Source: Sedimentisphaerales bacterium (GTDB lineage: Bacteria; Planctomycetota; Phycisphaerae; Sedimentisphaerales; Anaerohalosphaeraceae). From it: 37,649 nt of DNA. Location: the NCBI GenBank assembly GCA_016926155.1, contig JAFGPC010000111.1, forward strand, positions 1 to 37,649, in the 5' to 3' direction. The notes below the pieces were generated by a model that saw only the letters and a list, made by a program, of their open reading frames with translations, had not been told where the DNA came from and searched no databases. Of the stretch, positions 1 through 6,576 are shown one piece after another; position 1 is the first letter of the stretch; each line of letters opens with the position of its first letter. The translations under genes and the position numbers were made by a program.

Positions 1-54
1 CGGCGTCTATACAAGCAAAGGATACAGCACTCAACCCAGTAGTCACACTCCGTT

Positions 55-117
55 GAGGACGTCTTCTCGCAGCCAACACCTCCTGAGAGACGTCCTCTAT
101 CTTTTCTTATTCTTCTT
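55..117 (+). terminator. Rho-independent terminator of a gene left of the window
   Basis: A stem with ten perfect pairs (GAGGACGTCT against AGACGTCCTC), extendable with one bulged base, is followed by a T-rich tract from 98 to 117. The T tract lies on the + strand side, so it should end a + strand transcript that enters from outside the window. Two short frames end near it (stops at 40-42 and 54-56), and I cannot tell which, if either, is the tail of that gene. Confidence 0.75.
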
Positions 118-128
118 TGGTGGTAAGC

Positions 129-1193
129 TTAATCGATATAAAATGCACGGACCATGCGCAGCAGATCTACTATAGAAAGGATTCCTGTAAGACGCCTGGA
201 ATCATCTACAACAGGAATCGCTCCGATCTTCTTACGCAACAGGATACGGGTTGCTTCCATTACCGTATAATCCGGATGGACTGTGATGGGTTTTGATGTC
301 ATGATGTCTCGTATACAGACCTGATTTAGAAAATGCATATGATCCATATCGAATAGATCTTCCCGAAATCCACCGGTCTTTTTTCGTTTTGGTTTGGTCG
401 ACGAGGGAAGATTGCGTAAAATGTCTCTGTCGGTCAATATACCGACCAACTTCCCCATTTCATCTACGATGGGAAGATGTCTCAAACGATGTTCCTGGAG
501 GATCTCCATAGCCTGGTTCAAGTTCTGCTCGGGTAAAAGAGTCACCGGATGGATTGCCATGATTTCGTCGACGTTTTGGATCGCATAATGAGCCAGATGA
601 CGCAGTTCAGGATCATCTGCGGCAAGCCAATTACTCAGATTGCGTTGCTTTGTCTGGCATCGATAGACTTGCTCGATACTTTCTTCCAGTCGAAGCAGAA
701 GTCGGAGAAGGTCAGTGGTTGTTACGATACCTGTGACTTTTCCATCCCTGACAACGGGAAGCATGTCGATATGTTCGGCAAGCATCGTATCAATTGCTTC
801 TATGATGGGTGTATCCGGGACGACGATTTTAGGATTACGAGTGACTACACGTGCCAGCAGTCGCCGCAGTGCCTTGGGATCGGGTTTAAGAGGGATCGAT
901 CCGTGGATGTTAGGCGCCCCGATCCGCAGTACATCGCGCTGGGATACTACGCCGATGAAGACCGGCTCCTGTCGCTTCCCATCGGGATAATCAAGGACGG
1001 GAGCATGCCGCACATGGTGATTTTCCATAAACTTCAAACAGGTCTTGACCGAATCATCCAGGGTCAGGACTTCCACCTTACTGGTCATTATGTCATGAAC
1101 AACCCGGGGAATCGGACTGAAAGACGCATCTCCTTCGCCAAGCCTGGCCAGAGCGGATGCCAAGTTTCTTTTCTGAATTATTCCCCGTATCAT
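129..1193 (-). CDS. Four-CBS-domain protein
   Basis: This 354-residue protein consists almost entirely of four consecutive CBS domains, roughly residues 32-95, 110-170, 215-270 and 297-354. Each has the typical pattern of a variable N-terminal strand, a helix, a PVVD-like strand, G-x-(L/V)-(T/V)-G-I and then a D-(L/I)-L-R end. CBS domains bind adenosyl nucleotides such as AMP, ATP or SAM. No catalytic or channel domain is attached, so it is probably a stand-alone cytoplasmic nucleotide sensor whose partner is unknown. The frame opens further upstream, but I chose the ATG at 1193 because AGGGGTGG lies just before it and the residues upstream look non-coding. A 10-bp inverted repeat sits 46-72 bases upstream. 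Family membership is clear; the target is not. Confidence 0.9.
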   Translation of the reverse strand: MIRGIIQKRNLASALARLGEGDASFSPIPRVVHDIMTSKVEVLTLDDSVKTCLKFMENHHVRHAPVLDYPDGKRQEPVFIGVVSQRDVLRIGAPNIHGSIPLKPDPKALRRLLARVVTRNPKIVVPDTPIIEAIDTMLAEHIDMLPVVRDGKVTGIVTTTDLLRLLLRLEESIEQVYRCQTKQRNLSNWLAADDPELRHLAHYAIQNVDEIMAIHPVTLLPEQNLNQAMEILQEHRLRHLPIVDEMGKLVGILTDRDILRNLPSSTKPKRKKTGGFREDLFDMDHMHFLNQVCIRDIMTSKPITVHPDYTVMEATRILLRKKIGAIPVVDDSRRLTGILSIVDLLRMVRAFYID

Positions 1194-1238
1194 TTCCACC
1201 CCTGATCTGCAATATAAAATTGTATCCACTAAACCTTG

Positions 1239-1265
1239 CTTATAAAACGTCGGCGGTTTTATAAG
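1239..1265. repeat. 10-bp perfect inverted repeat, candidate operator
   Basis: CTTATAAAAC and GTTTTATAAG are perfect reverse complements separated by seven bases. The element lies in the gap between the divergent CBS-protein and DUF456 genes, 46-72 bases upstream of the CBS start. Each arm contains a TATAA core on both strands, so it could be a regulator site overlapping a -10 element or a hairpin in the leader. No good -35 match was found for either strand. Confidence 0.5.
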
Positions 1266-1380
1266 AGTACGTAAGCAGAACATGACCTATTTTCGGATAA
1301 AGCAGTATTGTGTTTGGGAAAAGTCTGGCGATTTTAGTACATTATAAGCATTTTCTTTTCCTTCAGGGCGCTGATTTCGG

Positions 1381-1393
1381 TAGAATTCGGGTA
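1381..1393 (+). promoter_or_regulatory. Candidate leaderless -10 (TAGAAT) for the DUF456 gene
   Basis: TAGAAT (1381-1386) matches the -10 consensus at five of six positions and ends six bases before the ATG at 1393. Transcription would therefore begin at or next to the start codon. The -35 position is poor (TTCCTT with 17-base spacing). No Shine-Dalgarno sequence is present. The arrangement repeats at 15010 and 26764. Confidence 0.35.
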
Positions 1394-1902
1394 TGGTTTA
1401 CGTCTTACTGATTATTCTGGTGCTGTTGAATTTATGCTTGTTGGCCCTGACCCTGCTGGCTCTGCCAGGAAACTGGCTGGTGGTTGGTACGACCGTCCTG
1501 TTTGCCTGGTGGCGACCGGAGGCACTATTCAGCAAGTATACCTTGATCGGGATCGCTCTGTTGGCGATGACAGGGGAGATAATCGAATTTTTCGCTGGCA
1601 TGGGTGGGGCCCGCCGGGCGGGGGCAAGCTGGAAATCCGCCCTGGGTGCCATCGGAGGTACCATCGCTGGTGGTATAGTTGGGACCTTCATGATCCCGAT
1701 CCCCATCTTAGGAACTCTGCTGGGGGCCTGTCTGGGAGCCGGCTTGATCAGCGGGTTTCTGGAGCGCTCTGCGGGGCGAGGTCATCAAGCCGTTCGGACG
1801 GGTATGGGAGCGGGGATTGGGGTTTTCATCGGGACGACGGCTAAATTTGTCATTGGAATTCTCATCTGGCTGATCATCACAATTGCTGCTTTCTGGCCTT
1901 AG
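1393..1902 (+). CDS. DUF456 family membrane protein
   Basis: This 169-residue, strongly hydrophobic protein has a DUF456-like layout. Membrane segments lie at about residues 3-25, 28-44 and 51-70, followed by Gly/Ala-rich segments at about 83-108 and 108-126 and a final pair at about 137-168. The Gly-rich stretches G-A-I-G-G-T-I-A-G-G and G-T-L-L-G-A-C-L-G-A-G are typical of the family, which is common in bacteria and has no assigned function. The ATG at 1393 lacks a Shine-Dalgarno sequence and is preceded closely by a -10-like hexamer. It is divergent from the CBS gene and upstream of EF-G on the same strand, with its own promoter between. It is an inner-membrane protein; its role is unknown. 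Confidence 0.8.
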   Translation: MVYVLLIILVLLNLCLLALTLLALPGNWLVVGTTVLFAWWRPEALFSKYTLIGIALLAMTGEIIEFFAGMGGARRAGASWKSALGAIGGTIAGGIVGTFMIPIPILGTLLGACLGAGLISGFLERSAGRGHQAVRTGMGAGIGVFIGTTAKFVIGILIWLIITIAAFWP

Positions 1903-1979
1903 ACAATATTCATTTCTTACCGGGAAAAAACTTGTTCAAGTATTTTACGCTCTGATTTCCTGAATTTTATACTTTTCTC

Positions 1980-2008
1980 TTGCATTTTAAGAAAAAGAGT
2001 TATATACT
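1980..2008 (+). promoter_or_regulatory. Sigma70-type promoter for the EF-G gene
   Basis: The -35 TTGCAT (1980-1985) and -10 TATACT (2003-2008) are separated by exactly 17 bases. The predicted start is near 2015, giving a leader of about 160 bases before the ATG at 2177. A second TATACT lies at 1968-1973 with a weak -35. The leader shows no riboswitch that I recognise. Confidence 0.6.
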
Positions 2009-2176
2009 ACAGGTTTATTAAGTTTCTCAATTGGAGTACAACCCTCCACTTGTCGATACACCCCTCTACAAACCATGGGGAATGTTTTTCTTTATGGGGC
2101 GGGGCTCGTGCCGGATGACGGCATAGAAAGGCAGGCGGGAAGATTTTATCGGATTAATAAGTGGAAATGTAGAAAC

Positions 2177-4273
2177 ATGGAATCGATTCGTAACATTCGA
2201 AATATTGGTATTTCAGCGCATATCGACTCGGGTAAGACGACTCTGAGCGAGCGGATTTTGTATTATGCCGGCCGGATCCACCGGATGCAGGAAGTGCATT
2301 CGGACAAAGGCGGCGCGACTATGGACTTCATGGAACTGGAGCGCGAGCGGGGCATTACGATTACTTCGGCGGCGACCCAAGTGGACTGGAAGGGCCAATG
2401 TATCAATCTGATCGATACGCCCGGCCATGTGGATTTTACCGTGGAGGTCGAGCGGTCGCTACGCGTGCTGGATGGAGCGATCATGGTGTTGTGTGCGGTC
2501 GGCGGTGTGCAGAGCCAGTCGGTGACGGTGGATCAGCAGATGAAGCGATACCGTGTGCCGCGCATTGCCTTTATTAATAAGATAGACCGGGTAGGAGCCG
2601 ATCCGGAACGCGTTTGTCATGAACTGGCCGAAAAACTCGGACTGAATGTGATTCCGATCCAGATCCCCATGGGTATCGGAGAAGATTTAGAGGGTGTGAT
2701 CGATCTGGTCACAATGGAAGCGATCACGTTTGAAGGTGCTGACGGGGAAAAAACCGTTCGTGGTCCGATTCCTGCCAAGTATGCTGATAGGGCTTCAAAA
2801 GCAAGAGAAACAATGCTCGATGTGTTGAGCATGTTTAATGATACGCTTCTGGAACGGCTGTTGGATGAAAAACCGGTTGAATCAACGATGATCCGGGAGA
2901 CGATTCGCGAGGCGACCATCAACCGTAACATTGTTCCTGTGATGATGGGTACGGCATTCAAGAACAAGGGTGTTCAGCCGTTGATGGATGCAGTATGCGA
3001 TTACCTGCCCAGCCCGATGGACCGGTCTTATTTTGCCCGCAACCACGACAATGAAGGATCCGAGACACCGCTTGCCGGCGATCCGGATGCGCCATTGGTG
3101 GCGATGGTGTTCAAAATCACCGATGAATCCTTCGGACAACTGAGCTATATTCGGGTCTATCAGGGGCGGCTTGTCAAGGGAAAGCAATACCGCAATGCCC
3201 GGACGAATCGAATGCAGCGTATCGGCCGGATTGTGCGGATGCATGCTAATGACCGCGAGGATATTACGGATGCGGGACCGGGAGATATCGTAGCCTTACT
3301 GGCGGTGGATTGTGCCAGTGGGGATACGATTTGCGGAGAAGGGCTCAATTATTCCCTGGAGAGTATTTTTGTGGCCGACCCGGTCATCAGCCTTTCGATA
3401 ACGCCGGCCAGCTCGGCCGATCAGGAACGAATGGCCAAGGCATTGAGCCGGTTTATGAAGGAAGACCCGACCTTCCGTGTTCATAGCGATTCCGAGACCG
3501 GTCAGACGATCATTGCAGGGATGGGGGAGCTGCACCTGGATGTGTATGTCGAGCGAATGCGACGGGAGTTTAGGGCGGATGTGACGGTTGGCGTTCCGAA
3601 TGTGAGCTATCGGGAAGCGCCGACTGTCGAGGCGCACTTCAACTATCGACATAAAAAGCAGACAGGAGGCTCAGGACAGTTTGCTCATGTAGTGGGTCGA
3701 TTGATACCTTTGGCCGCTGATGCCGAAACGACATACGAATTTGATGATCGGATTACCTGCGGGCGGATTCCGAGCGAGTATATCCCGGCGGTCAACAAGG
3801 GTTTTCAGGAAGCGATGAAACGCGGACCTTTGGCGGGATATGAGGTCGTCGGATGCAAGGTGTCTCTGGAAGACGGATCATATCATGAAGTCGATTCGAG
3901 CGAAATGGCCTTTCGTATTGCAGGTCGGGATGCGTTTCTGGAAGCATTCCGAAAATCACAACCCTGTCTGCTGGAACCGATCATGAAGGTGGACATCGAG
4001 ACGCCGGGCGAATTCCAGGGGGCCATCGTGGGCGATCTGAACTCGCGACGCGGGATCATTATCGGTACAGAGATGCGGGATACTTATGCCGTGATACGTG
4101 CCGAGGTGCCGCTGGCGAGTATGTTTGGATATGCAACGGTGATTCGCGGATTGAGCAAAGGGATGGCTGCGTTTTCCATGGAAATGCTGCGGTATACTCG
4201 TGTGCCTGTTAAGATTGCCGACCAAATTCTGCTGCAGCGTCGTGACAAGAACCAACAATTTGTACAACGGTAA
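2177..4273 (+). CDS. fusA: Elongation factor G, mtEFG1/spdEFG1-like
   Basis: This 698-residue ribosomal translocase GTPase promotes movement of tRNA and mRNA after peptide transfer. The G1 motif is A-H-I-D-S-G-K-T (residues 14-21), followed by the switch region R-G-I-T-I-T-S-A-A-T, G3 D-T-P-G-H-V-D and G4 N-K-I-D. Domains II to V follow, ending in the domain V stretch G-D-L-N-S-R-R-G. The Ser in H-I-D-S-G-K, where most bacterial EF-G has Ala, together with M-D-F-M-E-L-E-R-E-R-G and the SAAT stretch, matches the mitochondrial EFG1 / spdEFG1 subfamily better than classical FusA. I chose the ATG at 2177 because conserved EF-G sequence begins there; an in-frame extension to 2075 looks non-coding. 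The Shine-Dalgarno is weak. No rpsL, rpsG or tuf lies nearby, unlike the classical str operon. Its end is 4 bases from accA. Confidence 0.93.
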   Translation: MESIRNIRNIGISAHIDSGKTTLSERILYYAGRIHRMQEVHSDKGGATMDFMELERERGITITSAATQVDWKGQCINLIDTPGHVDFTVEVERSLRVLDGAIMVLCAVGGVQSQSVTVDQQMKRYRVPRIAFINKIDRVGADPERVCHELAEKLGLNVIPIQIPMGIGEDLEGVIDLVTMEAITFEGADGEKTVRGPIPAKYADRASKARETMLDVLSMFNDTLLERLLDEKPVESTMIRETIREATINRNIVPVMMGTAFKNKGVQPLMDAVCDYLPSPMDRSYFARNHDNEGSETPLAGDPDAPLVAMVFKITDESFGQLSYIRVYQGRLVKGKQYRNARTNRMQRIGRIVRMHANDREDITDAGPGDIVALLAVDCASGDTICGEGLNYSLESIFVADPVISLSITPASSADQERMAKALSRFMKEDPTFRVHSDSETGQTIIAGMGELHLDVYVERMRREFRADVTVGVPNVSYREAPTVEAHFNYRHKKQTGGSGQFAHVVGRLIPLAADAETTYEFDDRITCGRIPSEYIPAVNKGFQEAMKRGPLAGYEVVGCKVSLEDGSYHEVDSSEMAFRIAGRDAFLEAFRKSQPCLLEPIMKVDIETPGEFQGAIVGDLNSRRGIIIGTEMRDTYAVIRAEVPLASMFGYATVIRGLSKGMAAFSMEMLRYTRVPVKIADQILLQRRDKNQQFVQR

Positions 4274-4277
4274 AAAA

Positions 4278-5387
4278 TCAGTCGTTGTCGCGTGTCGGTG
4301 TGCCGGCTGTAGATTCCTTTTCAATCGGAATTTTTTCGATATCACGAAGCTGAGCTTCCACGGACAGACGCTTAGGAATTTTGGGCTTTTCGATCCTGCT
4401 TTTGATGACTTTCTGATCACTGCCGCCAATCGCCAGAATCTTTTTATAGCGGTTTTCAAGCAGGTTTTCAATTTTCATTCGTTTGAGATCTCGAAGCGTC
4501 CTTGTGATGTATTGTTCCACGTTGTAGACCGTGTCATGCAGGTTACGATGAGCCCCGCCAAGTGCTTCGGGGATGATGGTGTCTACAATTCCAAGTTCCT
4601 TCAGTTCCGGTGCTGTTAAACACAGGGCCTGGGCGGCCTTGTCGGCCTGGGTTCCATCGTGCCAGAGGATTCCCGCACACCCTTCCGGTGAAATGACCGA
4701 ATAATAGGCATATTGCAGAATCGCCATTCGATCCCCCACTCCAATGCCAAGGGCACCACCGGAACCGCCCTCACCAATTACGATACAGATAATCGGAACG
4801 CGAAGCCTAGACATTTCCCGTAAGTTGACGGCGATGGCCTGGGCTTGTCCTCGTTCTTCAGCACCGATGCCGGGATAGGCACCGGGCGTGTCAATAAAGG
4901 TAACGACGGGCAGGCCGAACTTCTCGGCCAGTTTCATCTTGGCAAGGGCCTTGCGATAGCCTTCGGGATTGGGACACCCGAAATTACAGGCGATCTTTTC
5001 TTTGATATCCCGCCCTTTTTCCTGGCCGATGATCAGGACCTTTTCACGACCAATCTGGCCAAAAGCAGTTACAATGGCCGGATCATCCCCAAAACATCGA
5101 TCTCCGTGCAATTCGCGATAATCTTTGATCATGAGATTCAGATAATCGCGGAACAGAGGCCGTTGGGGGTGTCGGGAAACCTGGACAACCTGCCAGGGGG
5201 TAAGGTTGGAGTAAAGGCGTTTCAATTCCGCAGTCAAATCCTGCTGCAGGAGGCGGATGCGAGAGGCGTTGTTATCTGTAATACCGGCTTGTTCGCGCAA
5301 ATCGGTAATCTTGCGGTCAATTTGCGCGATCCGATTTTCGAACGGCAGGTACTGCAGTCCGTTATTTTTCATCGTTCCGTTTGCCAT
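4278..5387 (-). CDS. accA: Acetyl-CoA carboxylase carboxyltransferase subunit alpha
   Basis: With AccD, this subunit transfers the carboxyl group from carboxybiotin to acetyl-CoA to make malonyl-CoA, the first step of fatty acid synthesis. The 369-residue protein has the family core: W-Q-V-V-Q-V-S-R-H-P-Q-R-P, G-D-R-C-F-G-D-D, I-D-T-P-G-A-Y-P-G-I-G-A-E-E-R-G-Q, I-G-E-G-G-S-G-G-A and S-V-I-S-P-E-G-C-A. Typical AccA is about 315-320 residues. This one carries roughly 45 extra, highly charged residues after the usual R-Y-K-K-I-L end. Two starts are possible, 5387 and 5372, and neither has a good Shine-Dalgarno sequence. The gene stands alone, divergent from tyrA and convergent with EF-G; accD is not in the window. 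Confidence 0.95.
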   Translation of the reverse strand: MANGTMKNNGLQYLPFENRIAQIDRKITDLREQAGITDNNASRIRLLQQDLTAELKRLYSNLTPWQVVQVSRHPQRPLFRDYLNLMIKDYRELHGDRCFGDDPAIVTAFGQIGREKVLIIGQEKGRDIKEKIACNFGCPNPEGYRKALAKMKLAEKFGLPVVTFIDTPGAYPGIGAEERGQAQAIAVNLREMSRLRVPIICIVIGEGGSGGALGIGVGDRMAILQYAYYSVISPEGCAGILWHDGTQADKAAQALCLTAPELKELGIVDTIIPEALGGAHRNLHDTVYNVEQYITRTLRDLKRMKIENLLENRYKKILAIGGSDQKVIKSRIEKPKIPKRLSVEAQLRDIEKIPIEKESTAGTPTRDND

Positions 5388-5537
5388 TGGTTCGTTTTGC
5401 CGACGGGTCGTTTATGGACGTAAAAAAATTCTGCCCGTGAATACGGATCAGAAATCAATTCAGTATGCAGCCCGGTCCCTGGGCTCAATTCCGATTCCAC
5501 ATAGTAACAATTTCGGGCGTCGAATGAAAGAAAAAAA

Positions 5538-5566
5538 TTGACATTGTCCAAGTCAGCGGCTAGTCT
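5538..5566 (+). promoter_or_regulatory. Promoter for tyrA (TTGACA-N17-TAGTCT)
   Basis: A perfect -35 TTGACA (5538-5543) is followed after 17 bases by TAGTCT (5561-5566), a weak -10 with three of six matches. The predicted start near 5573 gives a leader of about 40 bases that contains the AAAGG ribosome-binding site. It may drive tyrA, purSL and purQ together, since no terminator lies between them. Confidence 0.5.
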
Positions 5567-5611
5567 TTTAAGGGTTGTGGATCTGGGTGGAATTTCTATA
5601 AAGGTTTTCCT

Positions 5612-6484
5612 GTGAAAGACTTACGGCAAGTCACTGTATTGGGTATGGGCCTTTTGGGCGCCAGTGTTACTCTGGCGGTCATGCGTTCTATATCTCGAAT
5701 TCGGGCTGTCGGATACAGTCATCGAGCCTCTACGCGGAAAAAAGCCGAGGACCTGGGAGTTGCCCATGAGATCTCCAATGGACTGGCGGAAAGCGTTCAA
5801 AATGCGGATTTGGTCATTTTAGCAACGCCACTGAGTACATTTGAGGATGTATTTCAGGAGATTGCCCAGCACCTGAAACCGGGCTGTATTGTAACGGATG
5901 TTGGCTCCACCAAAGTCCATCCGCATCATTGGGCCGAAGCACATCTGCCCAAAACTGCGCGTTATGTCGGATCCCATCCGATTACCGGTAGTGAAAAACG
6001 AGGTATTGAATTTGCACGGGATGATCTTCTGACCGGCGCCCGATGTGTCTTGACTCGAAAAGCGAGTACCGATGAGAATGCTTTACAGACGGTTCAAGCA
6101 TTTTGGGAGACGCTTGGTTGTATGGTTCATATCATGGGACCGGCCGAGCATGACCGGACATTGGGGTATGTCAGTCATCTTCCTCATGTTCTGGCAGTGG
6201 CTCTGGTTAATGCCAGTGATCCGGGTCGATTGCAATTTGCCGGCAAAGGTTTTATTGACACTTCTCGTATTGCCTCCGGGCCCTCCAATATCTGGACAGA
6301 TATCCTGGCAACCAACAGTGATAACGTAGTGCGAGGCATCCATCGGGTTGTCAAGGAATTACTACGCTTGCAGACAGCAATCCGTGGGGGGAATAGAAAG
6401 CAGGTCGAAAAACTTCTCGAGCAAGCCCGGGCGCGTCGAGCAGAATTGATCGACTATAAGATTCGAAACAAGGAATTGTTGTAA
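5612..6484 (+). CDS. tyrA: Prephenate dehydrogenase family protein
   Basis: Prephenate dehydrogenase oxidatively decarboxylates prephenate to 4-hydroxyphenylpyruvate for tyrosine synthesis; some members use arogenate instead. The 290-residue protein has an N-terminal Rossmann fold with G-M-G-L-L-G (11-16), a mid-protein G-S-H-P-I-T-G-S-E motif holding the catalytic His, and the helical C-terminal domain with S-H-L-P-H-V-L-A. There is no fused chorismate mutase or ACT domain, so feedback control by tyrosine through ACT is not expected. The start is GTG at 5612, nine bases after AAAGG. purSL follows after 92 bases on the same strand, so cotranscription is plausible. Prephenate versus arogenate specificity cannot be decided from sequence alone. 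Confidence 0.92.
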   Translation: MKDLRQVTVLGMGLLGASVTLAVMRSISRIRAVGYSHRASTRKKAEDLGVAHEISNGLAESVQNADLVILATPLSTFEDVFQEIAQHLKPGCIVTDVGSTKVHPHHWAEAHLPKTARYVGSHPITGSEKRGIEFARDDLLTGARCVLTRKASTDENALQTVQAFWETLGCMVHIMGPAEHDRTLGYVSHLPHVLAVALVNASDPGRLQFAGKGFIDTSRIASGPSNIWTDILATNSDNVVRGIHRVVKELLRLQTAIRGGNRKQVEKLLEQARARRAELIDYKIRNKELL

Positions 6485-6576
6485 TATCGGGTCAATGGTA
6501 TGCCTCTATGAATGAGCCGGATAGGCGGGGTAAGGAATAAGCAAAGGACGAAACAGAAACGACAGAAGGAACGAAC

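Noticed and set aside
1-56. Possible tail of an upstream + strand gene
   Set aside because: Two frames end here (42 and 56) and neither has enough sequence to be assigned; only the terminator is reported.
549-1205. 218-codon + strand frame opposite the CBS gene
   Set aside because: The opposite strand encodes four clear CBS domains; this frame has no ribosome-binding site and no protein-like pattern.
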